Below are positions 1-13,514 of a DNA stretch of 64,000 bases, piece after piece (position 1 is the first letter of the stretch; each line of letters begins with the position of its first letter). Below the pieces are notes generated by a model that saw only the letters and a list, made by a program, of their open reading frames with translations, searched no databases and had not been told where the DNA came from. The DNA is from Sordariomycetes sp. S80-01Y (lineage: Eukaryota; Ascomycota; Sordariomycetes), in contig JAXQJY010000025.1 in the NCBI GenBank assembly GCA_037042185.1, positions 682,001-746,000 of the forward strand, read 5' to 3'. A program made the translations under genes and the position numbers.

Positions 1-382
1 CCAAGACCCTGATTTTTTTGAGTGACGCTTAGTCGTCAATCGCATCATCAGACACCACTCTTGGCCGACTTCATATGGTTCCTCCCTCCTGAAACCTTCA
101 TCCTGCCACACACACCCGACGCCCTCGACTTGCACAACTACGCCTTTCACAAGATGTCGGTTTTTCAGTTATAGCAACACCGTCCCCCAGGGACACGACG
201 ATAGCGCTTCGATCACTGCGACGCCTTAGCATCGTCACAGGAACGCGCAATCACACCATAGTACCGAACGACATAACCAAACGCAATTCGACGAGCACTC
301 GTCGATACCGCTATAGCTTGACAGCTGAACCTGAGACCGACCCGTCACTTGCGCATTTATATACGCGCGCACACTAGTCATT
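1..382. other. Upstream region of the first gene
   Basis: There is no coding sequence that I can support here. The stretch is pyrimidine-rich in places, as fungal promoters and 5' leaders often are, and it leads into the ATG at 383. It probably holds the promoter and 5' UTR of the DUF2457-type gene. A TATA-like TTTATATA lies just before the start, at about 356-363. Confidence 0.5.
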
Positions 383-2596
383 ATGGTCGGCTTACCCTCT
401 ATCACATGGAAGGTGCCCGCCTGGGCTACCTCTACCTCAGAAGACGCCGAAGAGGTCGACGAGCCTCCAGAAACGCGTTCTGACCCTGCCAGCCCTCAGC
501 GCTTTCGGAAGACGCCTGTTCGACGACCTAGCGAGCAGACGTCACTCCTGACCAAGGCTATCATGGGCCATACCGAAGATGGTCGCGAAGAACATTACTG
601 GTCGCCCGAATCGCGCCGACGCCGTTCGATCACCAGCAATGTCAGTCTCGCTTCCACCGCAGATTTGACAAGCGACACAGGCTTCACTAGCCCTGCGCGC
701 ACGAACACACCTAGCCCGCCAATTCCCGAGACTGTCACCGCAAGATTGCGAACTCCCGCTTTCCAGCCCAAGAACGTGTCGCTTGCGCCGCAAGTCGTGG
801 ACAAACCCCTTCATCTTCAGGGCAACAATCAAGCCACTGGTGCAGAGGTCCCTCGCAAGCGATCGATACAGTTCGCTTGTGCAACAAAACCCTTGACGGA
901 GAACAGCGCTTCCCGCCCCGCACCGTCAAGAGTACCATCCGCCCAGGAAGCTCCTCGCCGCCCATGCATCAAGTTTGCTTGCCCCCCTAAGCCCACTTGC
1001 ACTCAGGGCACCCCTCCTCGCCCTCATAAGATGCCTCCTCCACGTTCGCCCCGCTCGCCCAAGGCCACCCGGAAATCACAGTCTCCTTCGACACCTCGGA
1101 AGTCAACGACCGCATCCCCAGCTACACCCCGTCCCTCGAGCAGTCACAAGAAGTCCACCGCTGTCACACCTCGACCCAAATACCTCCGGGCCAACTCCAA
1201 CGACCTCGGGGCCGATGGCTCTCAATTTCACGAGTTTGCCTGTGAACGGTCGCGCGAGGACGATTGGATCCGTCATGACGATTGCGCTGCTAAGTGTAAG
1301 CTCACCATTGACGATACCCTTACAAAGGAGAATGAGATCCGTCGAATTGCCAAGGAGGCTGAAGAGGAAGCTGAGTTGGAAGACGAGGAGGATGAAGCTG
1401 TCTTGGACGAAGACGACGAGGATCTGGATGAAGACGAAGAGGATGCCGACGAAAACAATGACGAAGATGACGAAGATGAGGATGACGACGAAGACGAGTA
1501 TTCTCTCTCTGAAGGCTACCACACCGATGAGGAGACCGGATTCGCTTCCTCAGACGAATCCGACGCCGAGGAAGATGGTAACATGACTCTCTGGACCCTC
1601 AGCAAGAGCCCTACCGTCCGTCCCAGCACGATCAGGCCTTTAACTCGTCGCACGTCCTTGACCGAGCAACAATCGGATTCTTCAAGCACCTCGACTGGTC
1701 ATCGACGCCGGTCCAAGATGCAGCGCATCAAACCCCATGAAACTCCAGACCTGCCTGACAGCACTGATTTCGTCTGCGGCACACTGGATGAAGACCGTCC
1801 TCTCGAAGAGGCTTACCTATCGCAAATTGCCGCCCGCCGCAATGAGAAGCTTCGCGTCATCCCCCAAGATATCGACCCTAGCTTCCCCACATCCGAACCT
1901 GAGGACGAAGAAGATGAAGACATCTACAACCCTGTTCACCACGAGAGCGACGATGAGGACTTCTTGGCAGGCGAGATGGAGGATATCCATCACGAGGCGG
2001 ACCGGTCCCGCCGTCGTCGCAAGAGTAACCTCAACTCGCCGAGAAAGTACCACTCTCCCCCGCCTAAACGACACGTTTCGCCGGCGCCTCGTGCTTGTCG
2101 TGCCCGTTCGCCTGCTCCTAAGCGGCATGTTTCACCCGCACCCCGGGCCCGGGCTCATTCCCCCAAGCCCTTGTTCGACCGCCATTCACCTCGTCGTCCG
2201 CGTTCGCCCGCCCCCAAGAGGATGACGACGCCCAATGGCAGCCCTGATGAGGGCAACCATGTGAGATTCAACCTGGCTGCTCGTCCTGGGTTGACCACCA
2301 CCAAGTCTTTGCCTCGCCCCGGCGTCTTCTTTGCGAAGCAGTACCGCAATGTCAAGCACGAACAAGGTGATGATGACACCCATGTCCGTGGCGCTGTGGA
2401 CATTGTCAAAGGGCTCGAGCGCAAGCGCCAACGCCGCAAAGAAAAATTCCACCAGAAATACTGCAGCCGCGCTCGTCGTGGGCAAGTCCCTGAGAAGCGC
2501 AAGGCTCAGCCTGGCATTGGTGCCGAGCGTATGAAGGAGCTCGGTCTTCTCATGGCTGGCAAGAAGGACCAGGGCAATTACGTTCTTTCCGTTTAA
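383..2596 (+). CDS. DUF2457-type acidic, low-complexity fungal protein
   Basis: This is an intron-free frame of 737 residues starting at a true ATG. The N-terminal half is rich in Ser, Pro and Arg. Residues about 325-400 are almost continuous Glu/Asp. A C-terminal part has repeats of the type SPAPKRHVSPAPRA (about 550-610). The last 100 residues are basic and include a KRQRRKEK patch. The layout, with a WxP-type start, a long acidic tract and a basic conserved tail, matches the fungal family known as DUF2457, whose function is unknown. The acidic and basic blocks suggest binding to nucleic acid or chromatin, but that is inference. No signal peptide or membrane segment is visible. Shifted frames over the acidic tract give long false reading frames on both strands. 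Confidence 0.85.
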   Translation: MVGLPSITWKVPAWATSTSEDAEEVDEPPETRSDPASPQRFRKTPVRRPSEQTSLLTKAIMGHTEDGREEHYWSPESRRRRSITSNVSLASTADLTSDTGFTSPARTNTPSPPIPETVTARLRTPAFQPKNVSLAPQVVDKPLHLQGNNQATGAEVPRKRSIQFACATKPLTENSASRPAPSRVPSAQEAPRRPCIKFACPPKPTCTQGTPPRPHKMPPPRSPRSPKATRKSQSPSTPRKSTTASPATPRPSSSHKKSTAVTPRPKYLRANSNDLGADGSQFHEFACERSREDDWIRHDDCAAKCKLTIDDTLTKENEIRRIAKEAEEEAELEDEEDEAVLDEDDEDLDEDEEDADENNDEDDEDEDDDEDEYSLSEGYHTDEETGFASSDESDAEEDGNMTLWTLSKSPTVRPSTIRPLTRRTSLTEQQSDSSSTSTGHRRRSKMQRIKPHETPDLPDSTDFVCGTLDEDRPLEEAYLSQIAARRNEKLRVIPQDIDPSFPTSEPEDEEDEDIYNPVHHESDDEDFLAGEMEDIHHEADRSRRRRKSNLNSPRKYHSPPPKRHVSPAPRACRARSPAPKRHVSPAPRARAHSPKPLFDRHSPRRPRSPAPKRMTTPNGSPDEGNHVRFNLAARPGLTTTKSLPRPGVFFAKQYRNVKHEQGDDDTHVRGAVDIVKGLERKRQRRKEKFHQKYCSRARRGQVPEKRKAQPGIGAERMKELGLLMAGKKDQGNYVLSV

Positions 2597-4358
<1,762 letters not shown>

Positions 4359-5039
4359 GGCTCGTTGGGAGGAGAGCTTTGGGAAGATCTAGAGAAGGGG
4401 ACTTGAGGACACTCCTGCTAGGAATCGTCCTGCTTATAGTTGTCAGACATGCCAACTCACGGTGAACACAATGTTATCTCGGGATAACAGAGGGTGTGAT
4501 GGCTGCGATTATTGATTTACAAGCTGGTGAGCACTTCTTTCGGCGAAACAGGGCGTCATTTCAATAAAGAATGGAGTTGCCTAATAAATTACATATTCGT
4601 ATGTCTATCTTGGAGGGCGTACAAGCGTCTGGTTTCGAGATATAGGCGTGGTTACATGCTGTACCTCGAGGCCAAATAGCAGCGGGCTATTTTGGCCAAG
4701 TAGAAAAAGGTACTCTACTGTTGTGACTTCCGAAAGCCTCGGCTGTGTTTATCGTGACAAATCCTAGCCGATCTCTATCTAAATGGTAGTAGTGCTATCA
4801 AAGTCGATCTCATGATCGGAGCATATCGCCCGCGGCGATCCCCCAACGAAACACTAGGCAACGCTACGTCATCCTCTCGAACCCGATAGGCAAGCTCACC
4901 TCCCATTCCACATACAGCCTTCGCAGGGAAACAACCTCGCAAACACCACCGTTTCAGACTGTCTTCTCCCCCGTTGACTATCATATCTTTATATCATGTT
5001 CATGTAGCCACGCAACGGATACGCCGTGACGCTGCAACG
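4359..5039. other. SAR1 3' UTR and promoter of the lipase gene
   Basis: No supported gene. The first part is the SAR1 3' UTR, with AT-rich stretches (AATAAA-like at about 4564 and 4581). The second part is the upstream region of the patatin gene. The frame reading into the lipase gene from 4974 starts 22 codons before the preferred ATG and is probably 5' UTR. Confidence 0.5.
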
Positions 5040-7372
5040 ATGGCCGAGCAGCAACCCTTCCGCCTCTTCGGCGCGCCGACATACGGCTTCCCTCCCGAAG
5101 CATTCGACCCCTCCCTACTCCCCGACGTCGACGTCGATTTCCTTGACCCCGAAGATGTACAGGCTTTTGTGCGCGCATTGCAAGCTCCCGATCCCTTGCA
5201 AAGTCCCGTCGAAGAGCAAAGGGACTTCAGATTGCTGCGCAGTCCGTCACCGCAGATCACGAAACGCAATTCGCAAGTCGGAAGCGGGTTGGAAGATGAT
5301 GTCGCGGCTGTCGCATCGGGAGCTGGCGCCTCTGAAGGAGGTCATCCTCCTATGACGCCCACCTTCATTACAGCGCAGAATGACTGGGCACCTGTCAATT
5401 CGTCTATGTATCGCAACAAACGAGGATCCAAGAAGCGGCGAAAGGCAGCAAAGGGACCGGTCGAAGGGTTATTAGGCACTCGCACGAAGGACGAGACAAG
5501 AGAGGGCTACTTCTACCAGGTGGCCAAATGGCCGCTCCTTTTCTTCGTGTTCGCTTGGCTCGGCGGCCTGGGCATTGCCTACCTCAGCACAAGGATGTAT
5601 ATCTGGTTATACGAGCACTTCTTCACCTGGCGTGGTCGCCGACAAGAACTTCGGAGCAACATGCGTAAAACTTCAAACTACAAAGACTGGGTCTCAGCTG
5701 CGAAGGAGCTGGATGAATACTTGGGTCGTCAGGCGTGGAAGGAGGAAAATGACTTTGCGTACTATGACTCGCGCACAGTCAAGCGGGTGTGGGAGCAGAT
5801 GCGTAAAACGAGGATGCAGGCACAGAAGCTGGAGGACGAGAAGAAGGGAGACGGAGGCAAGACTGTGGGTGAGCTGAGGGCGTTGATCGAGGCTTGCGTC
5901 AAGAATAACTTTGTTGGTGTGGAGAACGCGAGGCTGTACAGTCAAACGTACTATGGAACGAAGAACCTGGTGCAGAATTTCGTTGACGAGAGTAAGTTGG
6001 ATCAGCGCCAATTGCCAGGGTCTTGGGCTAACCTGGAGCAGCCGAGAAGAGTCTCAAGTTCTTGATGAGTACTAAGCAGATTTCGCAGGATGACAAGAGG
6101 ACCCTGTTTAAGCACGTCAACGCCAACTTCGGGCGCACCGCGCTGTGTCTTTCGGGAGGCGCAGCTTTTGCATACTACCACATCGGTGTCTTGAGGGCTT
6201 TGTTGGATGCGGATCTTCTCCCCGATGTCATCACAGGTACCAGTGGCGGCGCCCTCGTCGCAGCCTTGGTGGCCACAAGAACGAACGAAGAACTGAAGCA
6301 GCTGCTTGTGCCCGCGTTGTCAGTCAAGATAAATGCTTGCCGGGAGGGCATCACAACCTGGCTCCCCCGATGGTGGAAAACAGGCGCCCGTTTTGACTCT
6401 GTCGATTGGGCCGAGCGATGCTCATGGTGGTCGCGAGGATCAATGACCTTCAGGGAGGCGTACGAGCGGACTGGCCGTATCCTGAACGTCAGCTGTGTGC
6501 CAGCTGACCCTCACTCACCGACGATTCTCTGCAACTACCTCACCAGCCCCGATTGTGTGATTTGGTCGGCTGTTTTGGCGTCCGCAGCAGTGCCCGGCAT
6601 ACTCAACCCAGTGGTCCTCATGATGAAGACTAGAGACGGAGCCCTTGTGCCATATTCCTTCGGACACAAGTGGAAGGATGGCAGCTTGCGAACCGACATC
6701 CCCATCAAAGCACTCAACACGCACTTCAACGTCAACTTTACCATCGTTAGCCAGGTCAATCCTCACATCAACCTCTTCTTCTTCTCTTCGAGGGGATCAG
6801 TTGGCCACCCCGTCACGCATCGCAAAGGGCGTGGATGGCGGGGAGGGTACCTCATGTCCGCCTTTGAGCATTATCTGAAGCTCGACATGAACAAGTGGCT
6901 CAAGTTCATCCGACACGCTGAACTTCTACCGCGGCCGCTCGGCCAGGATTGGAGTCAGCTCTGGCTGCAGCAATTCAGCGGAACCGTTACGATCTGGCCC
7001 AAGTCAATTCCCTCAGACTTTTTGTACATTCTGACCGATCCGGACCCCCAGCGTCTGGCGCGGATGATCCACGAAGGCAAGCAGAGCGCCTTCCCAAAGC
7101 TCAAGTTCATCCTGAATAGGCTGAAGCAAGAAAGATTAGTGGAGCAAGGAAGGCGGGAGACCAGGCCGTGGGTGCGGGATAGGACACTTCACAACATCCT
7201 GAGCGAGGAGGATCTGAGAAGTCTGCTAATCGAAGACTCGGCGACCGGCTTGACGACGGATGACGAGACAGACGTGGAGGAGAACGGCAATGCGGCGGAA
7301 AAGCTAGGTATGACGGTGCTCGAGAGTGGGAGTGATGAGGCGTTGAGCAGAGGTGAAGAAAAGGGGGATTAG
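5040..7372 (+). CDS. Patatin-like lipase with DUF3336 (Tgl3/4/5 type)
   Basis: This is a predicted triacylglycerol lipase or lysophospholipid acyltransferase of the fungal Tgl3/Tgl4/Tgl5 type, acting on lipid droplets or ER membranes. Exons 5040-5991 and 6042-7372 (50 bp GT-AG intron) give 760 residues. In order there is a poorly conserved N-terminus, a hydrophobic segment at about 163-190 (PLLFFVFAWLGGLGIAYL), the DUF3336 region at about 200-325, and a patatin domain. In the patatin domain SGGAAF forms the oxyanion loop, GTSGG carries the nucleophile (Ser about 385) and KDGSL carries the dyad Asp (about 530). The acidic tail is disordered. The start at 5040 was chosen because MAEQQPFRLFG begins the protein-like sequence; an in-frame start at 4974 would add residues that look like leader. 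The exact substrate cannot be told from sequence. Confidence 0.93.
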
Positions 7373-7856
7373 ACGGGGGACGGAACAGCTGGCGTTAGGT
7401 CTGGCTTGGGCTTAAACACGGACGGTCACTCATACAACGGGGGGGCACATGAGTCAATAGAGCATAGTATACTATAGTAGACTGGAAGATAACGTGTGCT
7501 GTACAACAAGCAAAGAAATACCCCTTTTTTTCGAACGAGGGCAGCTCAGGCTGAGATTTAAGTGGGCGCGCATGTGAGACACAACAGGAAAGCACGGGTG
7601 GCCACCAGCGCGCGTTGGACCTTCCCGTCTTTCTTAACACCGTGGCCGTCCCTGACGTCGTCGGTGGGGGAGTGCGAAAACCCACCCGCCAGCCAATCAT
7701 AGGCCCGCACCGAGTCTATTCAGGCCACCTCAACCTACCTACGATGGGCGGCAGCGGCGACGCTTTGAATCCCAAACTTCTACAACTTCAACGCCTAACG
7801 CCCGAAGCGCACTCAACATTCTCACGTTACGAGGCTGAGCTCCCAATACCGCCAAC
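7373..7856. other. Intergenic region between the lipase gene and SEC63
   Basis: 3' UTR of the lipase gene followed by the SEC63 promoter. A CA-rich leader (for example CAACCTACCTACG near 7731) precedes the SEC63 ATG. Nothing else is seen. Confidence 0.5.
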
Positions 7857-10138
7857 ATGAGCTCGGACTACTCGTACGACACAGAGGTTCGTTTTCTTCC
7901 CGATCCTCGAGGCCTTCAACGTCTCGTGAGACTAATGGTCGAGTTCACAGGGCCAATTCTTCCCCTTCTTCGTCCTCACACTCACCGGGCTCGTGACTCT
8001 GCCCTTAACATACACTCTCGTTCGACCCTCGACGACTGATGAGAATGTCGCACCCGTCATCAAGACAGACTACAAGACCCAGAATGCAGACGTCGTAGAG
8101 TCGCTGCGGTCCGCGGACAAGAAGAAGCAGAGGAGAGTAGGACGTGCGCTCTTCGTGGTTGCGGGATGGATTGTCATGGCCGGTATGGCGTACCTGATCA
8201 TGACAACTAAGGCTTCGGTGCCCAAGATCTGGAATCCGTACGATATTCTGGGAATCTCTGATGTAAGTCCAATCAACCCCGAGCGCACACACCCAAAAGC
8301 TCCTGACTAACATCGCGATTCAGTCCTCCACCGAGAAACAAATCAAGAGGCATTACAAGCGATTGTCACTTAAGTTCCACCCCGACAAAGTCAAGCCCGA
8401 CCCGGCGAAGAACGAGACGATCGAGACCCTCAACAACTACTACGTCGAGCTCACCAAGGCGTACCAAGCGCTGACTGATGAGGAGATCCGCAACAACTAC
8501 ATTCAATATGGCCACCCCGATGGCAAGCAGAGCTTCAGCATTGGAATTGCGCTGCCCACATGGATTGTTGAGGACGGCAATGGCAAGTACGTTATCCTGA
8601 TGTACACCCTACTACTGGGCGTTCTATTGCCATACCTGGTTGGGTCGTGGTGGTACGGCTCCATGAAACGTTCCAAGGAGGGTGTACTCATGGAGAGCGC
8701 CAACAACCTGTTCCGTCAATACGACGACCAGATGGATGCTGCGCATGTGATCCACGCCCTCAGCGCGGGCAAGGAATTCGAGGAAGTACTGAAGGGCGAC
8801 GAAGCGGACTCCGGCTTGTCAAAGATCGAGTCCAGGATTGGTGCTGAGACCGGCAACACTAAGTCTCCTTTCGCCTGCGGCTTTACTAAGAAGGATAAGG
8901 AAAGACTTGAGGATCTGGAAAGCGGCACGCGACGCAAGACCCTGGCCCTCCTCTGGGCGTACCTCGGCCGAATTGAGCTCGATGACAAGAACCTGACCAA
9001 AGCAAAGTACGAAGTTGCGCCCATTGCGCGCAGCCTGAGGGAATCGTTCGCCGCTATCGCCCTGGCGTTCGGTCACATCAAGCCCATCCAGGCCTCGTTC
9101 CAAGCCAACCAGCACCTGATCCAAGCTATCGCCCCTAACGCCTCGCCACTTTTGCAGCTTCCCTACTTCACCCCCAAGATCGCCGCGGCCGTTGAGGAGG
9201 ACTCAAGGAGGCATCATACCGTGCAACAACTGCTGGATCTGCCAGAAGCTGAGCGCAAGCAAAAGATTGTTGGCAAGGACCTCTTGAGCGAATCCCAGTA
9301 CAAGACAGTCCTGAACGTTGGCAAGCAACTGCCATATTTGCGCGTTGAGAAGGCATTCTTCAAGGTCACCGGTGAGCGTGTCATCATTCCCTCATCACTG
9401 GTCAGCCTGGTTATCAAGGGTCGCTTCATCCCCCCTGGCACCGAGAATGTCCCCAAGGTGAATGAGCTCGACCTCGAGGATGTGGACCCTGCCGAGGATG
9501 ATCTGGAAGCCATCACCGGCCGCAAAAAGACCGTCAAAGGCCCTGACGGAAAACCCATGACAGTGGACGAGCAGAAGGTTCTCCCACCGCTGACGTTTGC
9601 CCCCGAATATGCCCGCAAGCACTCGCCAAAGTGGCACGCTTTCCTCAGCGACTCGAAGCAGGGCAAGATGGCTGTTCCACCTTTCACATTCAGCCAATTC
9701 GACCAGCCCGTGTTCACCGAGGACGGCAAGCCAACTTTCAACATGCAAACCCTCAAGGCTCAATTCGCGGCACCGCCTCAAGCGGGACAGTACACGTTCG
9801 TGCTGCACCTTGTTTGCGACTCGTATGTTGGTTTTGACACGAGGATGGACATTACCTTGTCTGTGGAGGATGCTGGCAAAGCCACCGAGGTAGAGGCGGA
9901 GGATGACATTAGCGAGCCTGAGGAGGGTAAGTCGATCTCATACGAAAGCAACAAAAGTCGCATACTGACATGAACAGACTCAATCGCTGGACAGATGCAG
10001 GCTCTGAAGACGGGACAAGCACCACCCCAGAAGCCCCGCAGGAGGCAAGCAGACGACTCCTCGGACGAGGAGAGCGGCACAGATGACGAGGAAGATGACA
10101 CCAGTGCCACCAACACCGATACTGAAGATGAGTCGTAG
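7857..10138 (+). CDS. SEC63: ER translocation protein Sec63 (J-domain)
   Basis: Sec63 is an essential ER membrane protein that recruits Hsp70 (BiP/Kar2) to the Sec61 channel for post-translational protein import. Exons 7857-7886, 7951-8262, 8324-9926 and 9978-10138 give 701 residues. Visible parts are a transmembrane segment at about 12-32, a second at about 75-95, a lumenal J-domain with the H133-P134-D135 motif, and a third membrane segment at about 195-215 (VILMYTLLLGVLLPYLVGSWW). The Sec63/Brl-type domain follows, ending in an Ig-like module, and then a Ser/Asp/Glu-rich cytosolic tail. The acidic tail is where Sec62 binds in yeast. Domain order and length match the family. A 10-codon first exon and a short last exon flank the main exon. 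Confidence 0.96.
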
Positions 10139-10707
10139 GACCACAAACAGAAAGCTTTGGTTTGCTACACAAGATCCGGGTGGCCTGTGGCGCTCTGGCG
10201 TGGTCCATTAAACGTATCGTTTTGATGCATGAAGAATTCGAAAAGACCGCAAGGACCGAATTGCCCTCTCATCTACGTGAGGACGGTTTTGGCTGCCAGG
10301 AGGAGTTTGAGGACGGGCTTTGTGAATTGGTTGGGTTTGCACCAGGGATATTGCTACTGCTAGCGCCGCTGCCATGTAAGCAGTGCGGCGGTAGTTGGTA
10401 GCTTGTATTTGATTGACGTTGGGTTGCGGGCATGCATATACAGGAATATGAACCTTTGACTAAAGCATTGTCTTCTCATCGCTGATATACGCTCTACGTC
10501 TCTTATTGTAAACGCAAACAATGGCCGTGAGCATTGCCTAGGCGATGGTTTCCTCACAAGGGTATCCTGCATCACCTCCGTCTCGTGAAAGCTGCTTCTC
10601 TGGCTCAGAGCTCTATACCTGCACCTCGCTTTCTCCTCTTTTCCGGCCATGGCGGACTTCGGAACGATCATTCTCCCCGCTGGAGCCGACAGCTCGCCAT
10701 CTAGTAT
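10139..10707. other. Convergent 3' region of SEC63 and the Lchn-like gene
   Basis: The two flanking genes end towards each other, so this holds both 3' UTRs. No gene, repeat or RNA structure is seen. Confidence 0.5.
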
Positions 10708-12570
10708 CTAACAGACCCGCACGCCACAGACCTCGACGCCCTTGCCCTCAACCTTCGCGCCTCTACCGAAGTATATCCTCGTCAGCTCAACCACAAAATC
10801 CTTGTCCTCGTTGCTCCACACATCAAGCCCCATATTCTCCAGGGACCGCGAATCGACGGTGACGGGCCTGCCTTCCGGCAGCAACCCGGAGTCGTCTTCG
10901 TCCTCGGGCGGATAGGCCTCGTCCGCGCTGTCGACGAGATCGGACAGGACGGAGAGCATCTGCGTTGTCAGACGGTGGAAGTAGGCTATCGTTGCTAGCT
11001 CGACCCTTGCCTCGTCAGACGTCCGCCGAGCTGAGGCCAACGAGGCGAGGGACTCAGCCGGGTTGGGCATAGTCATTGGCGTTTGCGGCGCGGGCGTCAG
11101 GTCTGCCATCAGGGCTGCGTCCCGGGAGTACTCTTCCTGCTCCTCGGAGCGAAGTTGCTCGCCTGCAGACGCCCACCACATGTACCCATTGTACGCTAGG
11201 GCACCCCAGGAAAGGGGCTCGGTGATTTTATCGAAGGAGTCGTCGGGGGGTTCGAAGGCGGAGCGGTTGGAGTGGGAAGTAGAGATGCGACGCTGGTCAG
11301 CCCCTGACGAGGATGTTGGTGGTGTACTTGACGTCGCCAGGCGAGCAAGACCTGTTCGCAAGGTGTTGAAACGTCGGAGATCACGTTGCGTAGCCTTCAC
11401 AGGCTGGCCGCGGGGACATTCCACCGTAGGCCAGACTTTGTCCTTTGCGTGGACAGAGTGCTCAGGTGGCATGGTGATAAGCATGTCCCAAAGGGTGTCC
11501 TTCATAGCAAGGATGGAGTCGGTGGTGCAGGCGATCCAGCCGGAGCCAGCTTCGTCGTCATCGTCGTCGATGGCGGTGTCAGACCCTTGCTCGCGACGCT
11601 TGGAGGCTTCGTGATCTGCTGTGAGGAACGGCACGTCATGGACGCCGATTGTGAAGAGAGGGCGGAGACGATGTGTGGGGGACTGTTCGGGGAGGATGTT
11701 TGATAGAGAGAGGGGGATGTTTGAGAGGATGGATAGGTTATATACTAGCTCAGTTAGTTTCTTGGAAAGGGGCGCAGAGTAGGGAAAGGGCTTACCAAAG
11801 TCGCACACTTCATGAACCGGCGCATGCGTTGATATCAGAATCCGCTGTCGCAGTAGAGCAGCTCGTTGAATGGGGAATATTAAGGGGCCGAATTTATCCA
11901 GCAGACTTGTCAAGCTCCAGGCAGGATGGTACGGGGAGAGCTTGTGTTCAGCCGGCGCGAGGGAGCCGCCGTCAGACGCTGAACGATTCCTAGTGTGTCC
12001 TTTGCGCCCTGTTTGCGAGTCAGTGGGCTCCGAGAAGGTGACCGCAGGCGTCGTAGTTGGTGTCTCGCCCGCCTTAGCAGGAGAACGTGCGCGCTCCTCC
12101 TTGTGCAGCTTGTTGGCCTCCCAGTACTGCTCCAATCCAGCGGTGTCTTTGCGATCCTTGGCCAAGATCTCTGCCAGATCCTTCAAACCTTGGGCATGTC
12201 TCCACGCCCTGCCTAGCCTGCCGTAGCTCAATGGTACTAGGACTCCCACAGCAATCATCCTCGCATTCCTGGCCTCCTCCTCCTCGACGGGGACGTTGAC
12301 GAATGCGCTGAGCCCAGCATGCGCGCTGTCATGCACAAAGTATATCAAATCCTCCGAAACGGTGTGCAGCCCCGAGGGCAGGGACTTGTATTCCACAGCA
12401 TCGCTGACCTCTACACCGGGAGCTGTGCGCTTCCAGGCAATCGTGTAGCCCGCCTTTACGTCGAAGTCGATGAGGAAGAGGGCGTCGATAGGCGGTAGTT
12501 CGGAGAGGGTGGTCGTACTGGCAGGCAGCGGAATCGTCAAGGAGGGGTGATCTCTTCGGTTGGAAGTCAT
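10708..12570 (-). CDS. Lchn/Anr2-type DENN-related protein (DUF2347 + DUF4484)
   Basis: The protein resembles yeast Anr2 (YKL047W) and vertebrate LCHN/DENND11, DENN-related proteins thought to act in membrane traffic. Its biochemical role in fungi is not established. The N-terminal part (about 20-330) has the DENN-like stretch DALFLIDFDVKAGY and LVPLSYGRLGRAW. The C-terminal part has the DUF4484 hallmark PLSWGALAYNGYMWWASAGE. The frame is open throughout (620 residues). However, 11745-11795 has a GTAAGC donor, a CTAAC branch-like site and a CTAG acceptor. Removing these 51 bases gives DFVYNLSILSNIPLS, the family-like sequence, in 603 residues. I therefore favour exons 11796-12570 and 10708-11744. 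The intron is a multiple of three without stops, so retention would add 17 residues. Confidence 0.87.
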   Translation of the reverse strand: MTSNRRDHPSLTIPLPASTTTLSELPPIDALFLIDFDVKAGYTIAWKRTAPGVEVSDAVEYKSLPSGLHTVSEDLIYFVHDSAHAGLSAFVNVPVEEEEARNARMIAVGVLVPLSYGRLGRAWRHAQGLKDLAEILAKDRKDTAGLEQYWEANKLHKEERARSPAKAGETPTTTPAVTFSEPTDSQTGRKGHTRNRSASDGGSLAPAEHKLSPYHPAWSLTSLLDKFGPLIFPIQRAALLRQRILISTHAPVHEVCDFGKPFPYSAPLSKKLTELVYNLSILSNIPLSLSNILPEQSPTHRLRPLFTIGVHDVPFLTADHEASKRREQGSDTAIDDDDDEAGSGWIACTTDSILAMKDTLWDMLITMPPEHSVHAKDKVWPTVECPRGQPVKATQRDLRRFNTLRTGLARLATSSTPPTSSSGADQRRISTSHSNRSAFEPPDDSFDKITEPLSWGALAYNGYMWWASAGEQLRSEEQEEYSRDAALMADLTPAPQTPMTMPNPAESLASLASARRTSDEARVELATIAYFHRLTTQMLSVLSDLVDSADEAYPPEDEDDSGLLPEGRPVTVDSRSLENMGLDVWSNEDKDFVVELTRIYFGRGAKVEGKGVEVCGVRVC

Positions 12571-13514
12571 GGTGGCTTATGGCTCGGGGCGCATTGTATG
12601 TGTTGCGATGGCGATGTCTCGGCGAAGAGGTCAGACGATGTGACGGCGGCGATCAGGCGCGCACTTTCGGAACGGCTCGTTTCAACGGTGGCGACTTGTT
12701 CTCATACACTGGGCGGTGGTATGGGGTACAGGCGCGGCTTTCAATAGAAAAAGACTGCGTTTCACAAGGGTTGCCAGCGTCAGACGATGAGGCTGTATTG
12801 GGAGCTGGAAATGGGGCGATGATGGTGATAGCAGTGGCCAGTAAACCGCCACGGCAGCTGCACCGATAGGCTGACACGTGATGCGGAGCGCCATACTTAG
12901 CAGGCAGGAACAGCGCTACCTGGTACCTGAAGTACCTAGGTAGGTGCCCTGCCTCATACAGGGCAGCCACCGTAAATTGAGCTACATGTCTTGGTCTCGT
13001 TCAAGATTCAATGGCCTTTGCAAGAAGCGCGTCGTGAGATGTCCATTTCGTTGGTTGGTTGTGCCGGCAGCGGCAGCGGCAGCAGTAGCAGCAACTGCTC
13101 TAATCACATGAAGAAACAGCTGCGCTGAGTCGGCAGCGGGATCGGAACTGGGTTTGACGTTTTGGGCCGGCGCCGGGGCGGTCACGGTGACAGGTCACGG
13201 TCACGGTTACTGGTACGGTACGGTACTATTCCAGTGGTGGGGGGAGCCACACCTCACCGCCAACGTCTTCCCCACGTTTTCTTGCAGCATGTCTGTTGAA
13301 GAAACTTGAACCTGACGTCGCCAACCCTCCGAGTCGCAGCGAGTGATTCTGCCCAACTCGTCCCTGAGCCTCCTCTCCTCCAACCTGCGTCCTTGGCCCG
13401 GGCATGGCCTCCTGATCCTTTCTGCTCTCCCTCCCTTTGCTGCCTCCCGCTCCACCCCGCATCGATTCCGACCGACCGCCGCCTACGCTTCCCCAACAGA
13501 TCACTCCCGTCATC
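12571..13514. other. Divergent promoter region with simple repeats
   Basis: This region separates two genes transcribed away from each other. It holds a GCA/GGC trinucleotide-type tract at about 13067-13093 and a run of short repeats built from GGTCACGGTCACGG and GGTACGGTACGG at about 13190-13229. A long open frame on the minus strand from 14177 down into this region is the antisense of the acyltransferase gene and is not counted. Confidence 0.55.
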
